Assembly (NCBI RefSeq): GCF_017908035.1
Contig: NZ_JAEQMU010000006.1
Location: 186,001-250,000 of the forward strand
Direction of reading: 5' to 3'
Origin: Sphingobacterium tabacisoli
Lineage (GTDB): Bacteria > Bacteroidota > Bacteroidia > Sphingobacteriales > Sphingobacteriaceae
Length of the DNA stretch: 64,000 bases
Shown here piece after piece: positions 35,513 through 43,412 of the stretch. The notes beneath the pieces are model-generated. The model was not told the DNA's origin, made no database searches, and saw only the letters and a list, made by a program, of their open reading frames with translations. Every line of letters begins with the position of its first letter. The stretch's first letter is position 1. The position numbers and the translations under genes were made by a program.

Positions 35513-35799
35513 ATGTATATTATGTTAGAAAGTGAGAGAGTTAGAAAAAGTTAAGGCGTAATCGCTTCCAAACTCTTTATCAACTTTGATAACATCCTTT
35601 TTATAACGTTTATTTTATGTCACTCAAGCTCCCGAAGTTCGGGACAAGACTGTGACGGGCTCATCCTTTTTTTTTGCAAAAAAAGGATGGAAAAAACTCG
35701 TCGCTTGATATTTTTGAATGTGTGGATAGTGAACTATCAAACAAACTCTGCTATTTTCAAAAATATAGGCGACATTTCATTAACTTGTACAGCAGTAGC
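35513..35799. other. Long spacer inside the rml operon with hairpins
   Basis: No gene is visible. It contains a palindrome TCCCGAA-G-TTCGGGA (35630-35644) and a 12-bp perfect stem CATCCTTTTTTT/AAAAAAAGGATG with loop TTGC (35662-35689). The second resembles a terminator-like spacer repeat; in the minus direction it is not followed by a further T run. A CT/AG-rich string (35522-35550) is also present. Confidence 0.55.
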
Positions 35800-36360
35800 T
35801 TACTTTACTAATTCCCTTCCAAATACTTCCTTAAAACTCGGCGCTTCTTTGTCTTTATCTGATAATAACATCTCCTCTACAGGGATCTGCCAGTCTACCG
35901 CTAAATCTGTATCCAATGGATGTACGCCACACTCGGATTCTTTATTGTAGAAATTATCGCATTTGTAAAAGAAGGTTGCTGTTTCGCTCAGTACGACAAA
36001 CCCGTGCAAGAAGCCACGTGGAACGAACAACTGCAGGTTGTTCTCTGCGGAAAGTCGTACCGCAACGTACTCTCCAAAAGTCTCAGACCCCGGACGGACG
36101 TCTACTGCTACATCCATTACTTCCCCTTCCAGTACGCGCACCAACTTGGCCTGCGCATGCTCGCTACCTTGGGCATGTAAGCCACGAAGAACTCCTTTTG
36201 TAGAAAAAGATTGGTTGTCCTGCACAAAGTGTGTTTTCATACCAGTCAATTCATTAAAAGTTTTCTCATTAAAGCTTTCCATAAAGTAACCACGGCTATC
36301 TCCAAACTTTGCCGGTTCTAGTATATAACAGTCTTTTAATTTTGTAGGTGTTATTTTCAT
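35800..36360 (-). CDS. rmlC: dTDP-4-dehydrorhamnose 3,5-epimerase
   Basis: A cupin enzyme with the RmlC signatures FVQDNQSFSTKGVLRGLHAQ, VRVLEGEVMDVAVDVRPGS, FVPRGFLHGFVVLSETA and FFYKCDNFYNKESECGV, including the catalytic His of the RGLH motif and the Tyr of the FYKCDNFY segment. The length (about 186 aa) is standard. The ATG at 36360 is chosen; a TTG sits one codon earlier. The gene starts 30 bases after rmlB ends. Confidence 0.96.
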   Translation of the reverse strand: MKITPTKLKDCYILEPAKFGDSRGYFMESFNEKTFNELTGMKTHFVQDNQSFSTKGVLRGLHAQGSEHAQAKLVRVLEGEVMDVAVDVRPGSETFGEYVAVRLSAENNLQLFVPRGFLHGFVVLSETATFFYKCDNFYNKESECGVHPLDTDLAVDWQIPVEEMLLSDKDKEAPSFKEVFGRELVK

Positions 36361-36390
36361 CAAAGTTATCTTGTTAACAAGTGATCCAGA

Positions 36391-37440
36391 TTAGTTATAT
36401 TGTTTAGCATAATAACTCTGATACTCCCCAGAGGTTACGTTGTCTAGCCATTCCTGATTAGAAAGGAACCAATCGATGGTGATGGACAATCCCTGTTCGA
36501 AAGTTACAGATGGCTTATAGCCTAATTCTTGGTTAATCTTCGTTGCATCAATGGCATAGCGTAAATCGTGCCCTGGTCTATCTTTCACAAAGGTGATCAA
36601 TTGGGTTGCCGTACCTTCTGGTCTTCCCAACTTCTCATCCATCTGCTTACACAGTTCTTTGACCAAGTCAATATTCTGCCATTCATTGAATCCCCCTACA
36701 TTATAAGACTGTCCGTTCTTACCCTGATGGAATACCAGATCAATCGCCTTGGCATGGTCGATAACGAACAACCAATCGCGCGTAAACTTACCGTCACCAT
36801 AGATTGGAAGCGGTTTATTATTTAAGATATTATGGATACAAAGCGGAATCAGCTTTTCTGGAAAGTGATTTGGACCATAATTATTAGAACAATTCGTTAG
36901 AACTACCGGCAAGCCATAGGTATCCTGATAAGCGCGAACGAAATGATCCGAAGATGCTTTAGACGCCGAATAAGGAGAATGTGGATCATAAGCAGTTTCT
37001 TCAGTGAATAAGCCTGTCTCTCCTAATGTACCATAGACCTCATCTGTAGATACATGATGGAAACGTTTCCCTTCAAAATCATTCTTCCATATCTCACGAG
37101 CGGCATTTAATAGATTGACCGTACCGATCACATTGGTCATCACAAAAGCTGACGGATCGGCAATTGAGCGATCGACATGCGATTCTGCGGCAAGATGTAT
37201 CACCCCATCGGGTTTATACTCCTGAAAAACTTCCATTATATGCTTGGCATCCGTAATATCAGCTTTTACAAAGGTATAGTTGGGTTTATCTTCAATATCT
37301 TTCAGGTTCTCCAGATTACCTGCGTAAGTTAAGGCATCTAGATTGACAATGCGATATGCAGGATATTTATTTACAAATTCACGTACGACATGGGAGCCAA
37401 TAAACCCTGCACCACCTGTGATTAATATAGTCTTGTTCAT
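36391..37440 (-). CDS. rmlB: dTDP-glucose 4,6-dehydratase
   Basis: An extended short-chain dehydrogenase: TGGAGFIGSHVV (residues 7-18), HLAAESHVDRSI, HVSTDEVYG (with the Asp-Glu pair used in dehydration), PYSASKASSDHFVRAY (YxxxK) and NCSNNYGPNHFPEKLIP. These are diagnostic of RmlB. It makes dTDP-4-keto-6-deoxyglucose, the branch point to L-rhamnose (RmlC/D) and possibly to the WxcM-like cupin product. Length 349 aa, standard. Confidence 0.97.
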   Translation of the reverse strand: MNKTILITGGAGFIGSHVVREFVNKYPAYRIVNLDALTYAGNLENLKDIEDKPNYTFVKADITDAKHIMEVFQEYKPDGVIHLAAESHVDRSIADPSAFVMTNVIGTVNLLNAAREIWKNDFEGKRFHHVSTDEVYGTLGETGLFTEETAYDPHSPYSASKASSDHFVRAYQDTYGLPVVLTNCSNNYGPNHFPEKLIPLCIHNILNNKPLPIYGDGKFTRDWLFVIDHAKAIDLVFHQGKNGQSYNVGGFNEWQNIDLVKELCKQMDEKLGRPEGTATQLITFVKDRPGHDLRYAIDATKINQELGYKPSVTFEQGLSITIDWFLSNQEWLDNVTSGEYQSYYAKQYN

Positions 37441-37493
37441 TTAATTTATATTCTCTCTAACTCTTTTTGCAAATAACAATTCCATGAGAAATG

Positions 37494-37967
37494 TTACCCC
37501 TTCCCATTTCTTAAATTTTCTTTATCCGCGACAATCTTACGTAGCCCTGAGCTTGAAAAGCGGTGATCACGGCTATTAAAATACAGTTCAATCCCCTTCT
37601 CCTCACAGTACTGGCGACCTGTAAAGTCTCTATTTTCATATTCATCTCCTACAATACGGACATCCAATTTGAAAGAACGTAAGATATCTTCCAGATCCTG
37701 CTCTGTAGAATAAGGAACGATTTCATCCACATACTGGCAACCTCTCAATTGGATATAACGTTCCACAACAGTCTGTGTAGGTGCATTCTTCTCCGGTCTG
37801 TCTAAGGTTGGATCCATCTGTAATCCACAGATCAAATAATCACACTGACGCTTTGCTTCTGCCAGCATCATGATATGTCCCGCGTGCAACAGGTCAAAAG
37901 TTGAAAAGGTAATTCCCACCCGTGGTCCGGGATTGTAATCCTGTTTTTTCTGTACTATCGTCTCCAT
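37494..37967 (-). CDS. TagD-like nucleotidyltransferase (cytidylyltransferase family)
   Basis: A small nucleotidyltransferase with the HxGH signature in FSTFDLLHAGHIMMLAEAKR (about residues 22-41) and the C-terminal HRFSSSGLRKIV, which matches the ISSTxLR-type nucleotide-binding motif. Relatives make CDP-glycerol or related activated alcohols. No clear glycerol-phosphate transferase or alcohol dehydrogenase is nearby, so the product and its link to the polysaccharide are open. It starts 1 base after the upstream regulator gene ends, so it is co-expressed with it. Confidence 0.82.
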   Translation of the reverse strand: METIVQKKQDYNPGPRVGITFSTFDLLHAGHIMMLAEAKRQCDYLICGLQMDPTLDRPEKNAPTQTVVERYIQLRGCQYVDEIVPYSTEQDLEDILRSFKLDVRIVGDEYENRDFTGRQYCEEKGIELYFNSRDHRFSSSGLRKIVADKENLRNGKG

Positions 37968-37968
37968 A

Positions 37969-38484
37969 TTATAAGCTATCTTTTTGATATAGAATGATCT
38001 TTGTTTTTAACTGTTCAGGCACCTCCAAATACAGACTCACCTTTTTGTTCAATAACTTCTCAGCCTTCCCTGCAGCCTGCAATAAATATGCCGAATCGAT
38101 ATTTTTTCCTGTCACCAATACTTCGATATGCCCAGAATTGACTCCTACAGCATAATCTCCAAAGAGCACAACCTGCTCCACATCGCCAGCACGCTCCAAC
38201 ACCTGTTCGATGACCTGATCTATACCCAAGAAGTGATGGATCAGTCCCTGAAGCGAACCAAAAAGAGCATGTTCCGCATTCGCGCGATAATACACCTTCT
38301 GCTCTCCATCTTCCCGGATCAAATAACCGGCATCGGTCAACTGGTTCAGTTCCTTGCGAATAGCATTGGTTGATTCATTAAACTCCTCCGCAATACCACG
38401 CAGGTACCCGCGATTGCTCGCCGACACAAAAAATTTAATCAATAGTTTTAATCTCGTCTTAGACGTAATCAATGAATCCAACAT
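37969..38484 (-). CDS. Winged-helix regulator with a C-terminal nucleotidyltransferase-like region, head of the polysaccharide operon
   Basis: Residues 1-70 form a winged helix (SKTRLKLLIKFFVSASNRGYL...STNAIRKELNQLTDAGYLIRE). The C-terminal half (VEQVVLFGDYAVGVNSGHIEVLVTG) resembles the strand and loop of a minimal nucleotidyltransferase but lacks a clear GSxxxGxxxxxSDxD motif, so it is probably not catalytic. Proteins of this kind head capsule operons in Bacteroidota and are thought to regulate them. It has a strong promoter 21 bases upstream, and the next gene follows with 1 base between. Confidence 0.75.
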   Translation of the reverse strand: MLDSLITSKTRLKLLIKFFVSASNRGYLRGIAEEFNESTNAIRKELNQLTDAGYLIREDGEQKVYYRANAEHALFGSLQGLIHHFLGIDQVIEQVLERAGDVEQVVLFGDYAVGVNSGHIEVLVTGKNIDSAYLLQAAGKAEKLLNKKVSLYLEVPEQLKTKIILYQKDSL

Positions 38485-38504
38485 TGGCTAATAGTGTTGA
38501 GCAA

Positions 38505-38535
38505 CAAAAGTACTCGTTCTAAATTAAAAAGACAA
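38505..38535 (-). promoter_or_regulatory. Main promoter of the polysaccharide operon
   Basis: On the minus strand TACTTTTG (plus 38505-38512) fits TAnnTTTG, and TTTG with its TTG at plus 38533-38535 lies 20 bases upstream, the usual Bacteroidota spacing. The start codon at 38484 is about 20 bases downstream, giving a short leader. A second weaker TAAATTTG lies further upstream. Confidence 0.7.
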
Positions 38536-38559
38536 ATTTAAAAAGAACCCAGCGATGAG

Positions 38560-38739
38560 TTATGGGATGGCTCCAGCAAACTGATTCCTCCACTGCACCG
38601 TTTGCTTATTCAAACGCTCTGTTTGATTGATCTCTGATGGCTGTTGATGTATCGCCCGGCTCATTCTATTCATCACTTGCTCCAATTGATCAATCATCTC
38701 TCTCAGTTGATTGATCATAAAGCCCATTCGATCATTCAT
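38560..38739 (-). CDS. Possible 59-aa coiled-coil protein next to a heptad repeat array
   Basis: An intact frame reads MNDRMGFMINQLREMIDQLE and continues with further Ile/Met heptads, then a Gln-rich end. The 7-residue period predicts a coiled coil. The same 21-base period continues upstream (38740-39060) but is broken by stops in every unit. It may be the surviving end of a longer heptad-repeat gene, or a chance frame in a minisatellite. No known family. Confidence 0.3.
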   Translation of the reverse strand: MNDRMGFMINQLREMIDQLEQVMNRMSRAIHQQPSEINQTERLNKQTVQWRNQFAGAIP

Positions 38740-39060
38740 TTAAAGTAGATGATGGGTCGCATGGTTCATTTGATCAATCATCTGCTTCACTTAAATCATC
38801 ACCTGGTTCAGTTGATTGTACTCCCGAGCCATTTGATTGATCGGCTACCTTATTTGATTCATCATCCAGTCCTCTTGATTGTTCCCCCAAGCCATTTGAT
38901 TGATCATTTACCTCTTTTGATCCATCATACAGTCCACTTGGCTATACTTCCGAGTCATTCGATTGATCGACTACCTCTGTTGATCCATCATACAGTTCAC
39001 TGGATTATACTCCCGAGCCATCTGATTGATCATCCAGACCACTTGATTGATCGGCTGGCG
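38740..39060. repeat. 63-bp tandem repeat composed of three 21-bp subunits
   Basis: About four to five degenerate units occur. Unit starts such as CCATTTGATTGATCGGCTAC, CCATTTGATTGATCATTTAC and TCATTCGATTGATCGACTAC are exactly 63 bases apart. Within a unit the core TTGATTGATC or TTTGAT recurs every 21 bases. Every unit has stops in the coiled-coil frame at the same place (for example after AGG on the minus strand). No RNA or spacer logic like a CRISPR is present. Confidence 0.8.
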
Positions 39061-39427
39061 CAAAAGGACATTCAAATTCGAGATCCTTCTAAAAAAAGTG
39101 AAGGGTATATCCTATGCTTGTACAACACCTGTACAGTGCCTGTTCAATTTTGCCCAATCTTGTACAAAAAATCGATTGCCTTTGACATTCAGCCCAGTTT
39201 TGGGGTATGAACAGAATAAGGGAACAGATCAGAGCGCCCCCCACTTTGGAGTAATGGGAAAGAGTGATAATCCCGAAAATCGCCGACAATTCGGCATAGG
39301 CAGAGATAAAGGGGATGAGTAACGAAGCCAAGAGTTATAACTTTCTTAACTAGATAACTCGTTCACTTGCGTAGTGCAACGAAGTCCCGACATAGTCGGG
39401 AATAACTACATAACAACTAATTAAATC
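39061..39427. other. Non-coding spacer upstream of the DUF5675 cassette
   Basis: No supported gene. It contains a 7-bp palindrome TCCCGAC-ATA-GTCGGGA (39385-39401), similar in sequence to the TCCCGA palindrome at 35630, and a low-complexity string of AACTTTCTTAAC type (39339-39370) that recurs at 40570 and 41570. The promoter of the FnIII gene should lie here, but no clear boxes were found. Confidence 0.5.
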
Positions 39428-40063
39428 ATGAGAAGAGATAAAGTAAAAACAGATTATACAGGAGTAAAGGACAGCGAGCTGGCTATTCTAGCGGGCAAGA
39501 TTGCTGGATTTATGGAGGGCAACACCCTTTTCAGTACAGATATCAAACCCACCGCGGCAGAGCTACTCGCTGCGGCCGAAGACTACCGCATCAAACATGA
39601 AGTAGCCATCAATGGAGGCTCCACACATGAGAAAGAGCTCAAGAAGGCGGCGAAATCGAAGCTTCAGGGTATGTTGACACATCTGGCGCATATGGTCAAT
39701 ATAGAAGCTCAGGGCAATACGGTAGCGCTCAGCAGCACGGGTCTCATATTCAACAAACAGCATACGGCACAGCAGGAACCGGGCACCACAGACCGGATCA
39801 TACTTAGAGACGGTCGCCTGGTTGGGCAAATGCGGGTCGATTTTGACCGCATACACAATGCCTACGAATATGAAATACAGGTCGGCGAGATGGACAGCAC
39901 CTCAGAGCGGATTATCTGGGGGGATACACATCTAACACCATCTAGCAACAATACGGTTATTGCTCCGCTGACACCTGCCACACGCTATTATGTACGTGTA
40001 CGGGGCCGCAATAAGATAGGTACGGGCGACTGGTCGGATCCGGTATCGATGATCGTCAGGTAG
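39428..40063 (+). CDS. Fibronectin type III domain protein of a four-gene cassette
   Basis: The N-terminal half is helical (SELAILAGKIAGFMEGN...THEKELKKAAKSKLQGML) and has no known domain. The C-terminal half (about residues 120-211) is a fibronectin type III domain: RVDFDRIHNAYEYEIQVGE, then LTPATRYYVRVRGRNKIGTG and WSDPVS. There is no signal peptide. Its partner genes follow at once on the same strand (4 bases to the DUF5675 gene). Its GC content is higher than that of the polysaccharide genes. It could be a structural or binding component of a phage-derived or secretion-like device; function unknown. Confidence 0.8.
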   Translation: MRRDKVKTDYTGVKDSELAILAGKIAGFMEGNTLFSTDIKPTAAELLAAAEDYRIKHEVAINGGSTHEKELKKAAKSKLQGMLTHLAHMVNIEAQGNTVALSSTGLIFNKQHTAQQEPGTTDRIILRDGRLVGQMRVDFDRIHNAYEYEIQVGEMDSTSERIIWGDTHLTPSSNNTVIAPLTPATRYYVRVRGRNKIGTGDWSDPVSMIVR

Positions 40064-40067
40064 ACAG

Positions 40068-40508
40068 ATGCTACTGACGGTAAAACGTATCAGGCAGGGG
40101 AAAAATAGTACCCTGTCTGAAATCTATCTCGACGGCAGCTTCGTATGCTACGGATTAGAGGACTCGGTCCGCGACCGCAAGATAAAGGGTAGCACGGCGA
40201 TACCTGCCGGACGGTACAGACTAGGGGTCAATAACTACGGCGGTATGAACTCCCGCTACAAAAAAGCCTACCCAAACATGCACCGCGGTATGATAGAGAT
40301 CATGCATATACCCGATTACAGCTATGTATACATCCATGTAGGCAATAACTTTTCGCATACTGCAGGTTGCCTGCTGGTGGGCAAAAGCTTTGTATACGAT
40401 GACAAGGACTATATACTGCAACAATCGGCCAAAGCATACAAAATGCTATATCCGATCCTGATCGAGGCGGTAATGCGTGGAGAAGCAACGATAATTATCA
40501 ATGGTTAA
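40068..40508 (+). CDS. DUF5675-family protein
   Basis: The 146-residue protein matches what I know of DUF5675: LEDSVRDRKIKGSTAIPAGRY, GMIEIMHIPDYSYVYIHVGN and SHTAGCLLVGKSF. The order His-x-Gly-Asn followed by Ser-His-Thr-Ala-Gly-Cys resembles the HG...SxGC active site of L,D-transpeptidases (YkuD), so a cysteine-dependent action on peptidoglycan is possible; this link is my inference. There is no signal peptide, so an export route or holin would be needed, and a holin-like gene lies 317 bases downstream. Confidence 0.82.
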   Translation: MLLTVKRIRQGKNSTLSEIYLDGSFVCYGLEDSVRDRKIKGSTAIPAGRYRLGVNNYGGMNSRYKKAYPNMHRGMIEIMHIPDYSYVYIHVGNNFSHTAGCLLVGKSFVYDDKDYILQQSAKAYKMLYPILIEAVMRGEATIIING

Positions 40509-40610
40509 AAAGGAGGTTACAATGTTATATAGTTACAAGGTTATAGCTCCGGTTGTTCACAAACCTTTATAACCATCATAACTTTCTTAACCACCATAAC
40601 TTAAAATCAA

Positions 40611-40838
40611 ATGCACGAAATCATCAAGAAAATAAGCAAAGCGGTACAGATCGTTCTAATGGCGCCGATCAAACTGCCGGGCAAGGCAATGAATATCATC
40701 AAGTACGTTGCCCTGGGATTAGGTATCATCGAATCGGTATTACCTGAGGACAAAAGTAAAGGAGAGTCTGGCCCTAATTCACTTCGGGAGGACACAGACA
40801 CCAGAGAACGTGAACAACAACAGCATGAAAGCAAGTAA
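40611..40838 (+). CDS. Small membrane-associated protein of the DUF5675 cassette
   Basis: The 75-residue protein starts with an amphipathic or membrane helix (HEIIKKISKAVQIVLMAPI...IIKYVALGLGIIESVL) and ends in a highly charged tail (REDTDTREREQQQHESK). It is not a known family to me. Its stop overlaps the start of the next gene by 14 bases, typical of phage lysis or small operons. It could be a holin, a spanin-like partner or a membrane anchor for the cassette. Confidence 0.6.
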   Translation: MHEIIKKISKAVQIVLMAPIKLPGKAMNIIKYVALGLGIIESVLPEDKSKGESGPNSLREDTDTREREQQQHESK

Positions 40839-40989
40839 CCCACAGATCGGTACACTAGGTGGTACACTCTGTTCGGTATGGGCTTCGGTCAGCTGGGGAG
40901 ATTTATTCCAGACCGTACTCATGGCCGCTATCGGTAGCCTGGTCTCCTATGCGATCAGCGTATTGCTCAGCCGCCCCGACAAGAAGTAA
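40825..40989 (+). CDS. 54-aa holin-like single-span protein
   Basis: The short frame MKASNPQIGTLGGTLCSVWA continues to a hydrophobic segment (LFQTVLMAAIGSLVSYAISVLL) and ends in a basic tail (SRPDKK). The size, one or two spans and charged C-terminus fit small holin-like proteins. It overlaps the upstream gene by 14 bases and is followed by a terminator at 41039, which closes the cassette. Confidence 0.6.
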   Translation: MKASNPQIGTLGGTLCSVWASVSWGDLFQTVLMAAIGSLVSYAISVLLSRPDKK

Positions 40990-41038
40990 ACGCACATTAC
41001 AGTCAGCATACCGGCTAACAATTTCCTTAAAACTAAGA

Positions 41039-41073
41039 ACGCCTGAAGTACATCCCTTCAGGCGTATTTTTTT
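41039..41073 (+). terminator. Terminator of the DUF5675 cassette
   Basis: A perfect 10-bp stem ACGCCTGAAG/CTTCAGGCGT (41039-41048 and 41056-41065) with a 7-nt loop is followed by A and seven T. Confidence 0.92.
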
Positions 41074-41623
41074 GAACACCTGCTACTCAATACCCAATAC
41101 TCACAACTAGCTACTCATCACAAACTCCTTCGATTTTGTGTAGTCAACCCGCTATGCCTACAACTTCAAGTAAAAACTCGAAAAGCTATAATCGTAACTA
41201 TAACTTTTGCAATATTTGAACATAGTTATAGTTATATCTAAAACAATACAGATGACAACATGCACTAATATTACTCAACCATTCTACCTAAATCGAACAC
41301 AATCTGTCAATCTAAAGAGTTTTTTAATCAACAAAGGAAGTAATGTACTTATGTAACTGCAATTAACTTAATGGTGATTAAGTTAATCGCGGTTACATAA
41401 ACAGCAAATATTTCTTACGATACTATATAGCAAGTCGTCACTCAACACTTGTCACTACCCATCGACTTCAGATATTTCAAAGCTTAACCCATAAAAAAAT
41501 GAAGTAGTTTACATTACCAGTATACAAAAGTTTATATTAGTAATATACAATATTATATACTGACAACTCTCTAACCTCATAACTAGTTAACTCGATCACT
41601 GGATAACTTTGATAACCTAAAAA
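41074..41623. other. Gene-free AT-rich spacer
   Basis: No gene is supported over about 550 bases. It holds low-complexity strings (ACTCAATACCCAATACTCAC near 41088), a short repeat of ATAACTATAACT/AGTTATAGTTAT (near 41190-41235) and a large palindrome listed separately at 41351-41398. Confidence 0.6.
41351..41398. repeat. Large near-perfect palindrome with 22-bp arms
   Basis: The arms 41351-41372 and 41377-41398 are complementary at all but two positions around a 4-nt centre (GGTG). The outer part is ATGTAAC...GTTACAT and the inner part ATTAACTTAAT/ATTAAGTTAAT. There is no T tail. It could be a regulator or recombinase site or a structured RNA element. Confidence 0.75.
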
Positions 41624-42133
41624 CTACACCTTCCCCTTCGGCACCGAATATAACTCCCGCAGTCGCATCACCTCGCTGGAGATAAAACGTACACCACCTC
41701 CTTCTTTTCCTATCCGCACTTCGGTGACCAAGCCCTGCTCGCGATGCGACACCAGCGTACCGCGCGAGAAATTTAGCACATCCAGTGCTTCCTGGGTGGT
41801 CATGAGCCAGTCGCCCTCGGCCAGTACCAGATCGCTGATATGTATTGTCTTCCGCCGGCCCGAAACGGGCAATTTTTCTGTTAAATCTTCTCCCAGATCA
41901 GCTACAGATGTTGCATCCTTGATCGATTGCTGTGCACACAGCCTTGGTAACGCCTGTTCCAGAACGGTCAGCACCCGCTCTAGGTACTCCGACTGAGACG
42001 TATGAAACGCCTGCATAAGGTCGAACAGATCATCGATCCGACCTAGGATAAGTTCTCTATAATTATGTGCTGCCCCATCGGCACGGCAAGCCCATGCCCC
42101 CTCTTGTGCAGCCTTAAAATCCTTGTTTTTCAT
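41624..42133 (-). CDS. Helix-turn-helix (excisionase/MerR-like) DNA-binding protein
   Basis: The 169-residue protein has a helical N-terminal part (HNYRELILGRIDDLFDLMQAF) and a C-terminal helix-turn-helix of the type found in excisionase-like proteins: WLMTTQEALDVLNFSRGTLVSHREQGLVTEVRIG. Proteins of this kind are common next to mobile or accessory genes in Bacteroidota. It could control the divergent or neighbouring genes. It is transcribed away from the cassette at 39.4-41 kb. Confidence 0.75.
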   Translation of the reverse strand: MKNKDFKAAQEGAWACRADGAAHNYRELILGRIDDLFDLMQAFHTSQSEYLERVLTVLEQALPRLCAQQSIKDATSVADLGEDLTEKLPVSGRRKTIHISDLVLAEGDWLMTTQEALDVLNFSRGTLVSHREQGLVTEVRIGKEGGGVRFISSEVMRLRELYSVPKGKV

Positions 42134-42215
42134 AGTTGGGTAGTGGTTTGTGACCCACTGCCGAAATCAGGATCGGTAGCTCGGATAACAAAGCACCTAT
42201 CCCAGTCTGTCTGTT

Positions 42216-43160
42216 TTATTGTGCGGGACTGTCTTTCATCTTGATCGTTACGAAGGTATCCCATACTTCGTACACGAGGTCAGCTCTATTTTTCATAAAT
42301 GCATCCACATTGGCGTGGCCGATACGGGCTCCCAGTGCACAGGCCTTTGCGATATCGGCCTTCAATACGCCGCCACGGAGCAAACGCTCCACCGTCCTGG
42401 GCTGCAATACCAGGCGATCTCCATCGCGCACATCCGGGTAGTAGGCATGCATCATATTGACCTGATGCTGTTGGTTGGTCCGTAGCATCCACTGTCTCAG
42501 TCCCAACTCGTCCAACAGCTTCATCGCGTCACGACACTCGACCCGTGTACCATCCACCAGCCACACAATAGCCCGCTTGGACATCGTCTGGATATAGACG
42601 ATATCAAAAAATCGGAAAAAGCCCGCTGCAGAGAAAACAGGACCAAGCTGGTCGAGCATGCGATCGTAAAAGGAAAAGAGCGTAACCCTGACCGTATCCT
42701 CTGACGGCACTTGAGGGGCTGGCCGACGCGCGGTCAGTGCATACCAGTTGTAAGTAGGAAAGCGGACCAGCCATACCGTCAATGCCGCAGACGCAAGCAC
42801 ATACACCGAAAAACGCCAGCGCATATGCGCCCACATAATCTCTGCAAACCGCGCCTCCTGCCAGTACCACACCGCTGTAAAGAGGACGAGTACCGTTAGT
42901 CCGGCCAGTATGCCCAGCGTATAATACAACCAATCGACAAAAAGCGCACGGGCAGCTATAGGACGATCGCGCCGCCGATAGACCAGAAAAGATAACCAGT
43001 ATGCGGTGACCAGCACCAAAACAAGCGTAAGAAGATAGAGGATCAGGAAATAAAAACTGATACCACCTCGCATCCAGGTACCATCCAAGGCTACCCGATT
43101 GTATAAAAACGGTACGCCAAAAATGAAAACAAAATAAGGCCAATAGGAGTATAACTTCAT
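42216..43160 (-). CDS. Membrane-anchored LytTR-type DNA-binding protein
   Basis: Four membrane segments (about residues 7-25, 37-60, 78-100, 118-136) are followed by a linker and a C-terminal LytTR-like domain: FDIVYIQTMSKRAIVWLVDG, then DELGLRQWMLRTNQQHQVNMMHAY, the place where LytTR has its RVHRSxxVN signature. LytTR is normally joined to a receiver domain; a direct fusion to a membrane part gives a one-component membrane regulator. The gene lies 83 bases upstream of the HTH gene and is probably co-transcribed with it. Confidence 0.78.
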   Translation of the reverse strand: MKLYSYWPYFVFIFGVPFLYNRVALDGTWMRGGISFYFLILYLLTLVLVLVTAYWLSFLVYRRRDRPIAARALFVDWLYYTLGILAGLTVLVLFTAVWYWQEARFAEIMWAHMRWRFSVYVLASAALTVWLVRFPTYNWYALTARRPAPQVPSEDTVRVTLFSFYDRMLDQLGPVFSAAGFFRFFDIVYIQTMSKRAIVWLVDGTRVECRDAMKLLDELGLRQWMLRTNQQHQVNMMHAYYPDVRDGDRLVLQPRTVERLLRGGVLKADIAKACALGARIGHANVDAFMKNRADLVYEVWDTFVTIKMKDSPAQ

Positions 43161-43412
43161 GTTTATTGGATTGGTTAATTAATAAACATAACCAATACCC
43201 CAACAATAAGCAACTCTTTTTGAAAAATATTACAATAAATAAATGTCAACACCTGCATCTGTTACAAGATTATTGTCTTAATAGGCCAACATTAATCCAA
43301 AAAGCCTCAGATTATTGTATAGATAACCTTGACAATAAACCCCATGACAACATCGAGCATTGTATCATCTTGTATTAAGCCCGAAATTCGTAAATCAACA
43401 ATACACTATTTT

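Noticed and set aside
38740..39060. Possible CRISPR array
   Set aside because: The units are contiguous and degenerate with no unique spacers, and no cas genes are present.
38749..39210. A long plus-strand frame rich in HLIDHL/PSHLIDRL repeats
   Set aside because: It is a by-product of the 63-bp tandem repeat read on the plus strand; composition is unnatural and it has no family or conserved start.
39089..39331. Minus-strand hydrophobic frame upstream of the FnIII gene
   Set aside because: No family, no ribosome site or promoter seen, and it runs into the repeat region; probably chance.
42286..43206. Alternative minus-strand frames over the LytTR gene
   Set aside because: They are frameshifted shadows; the chosen frame has coherent membrane segments and a LytTR-like end.
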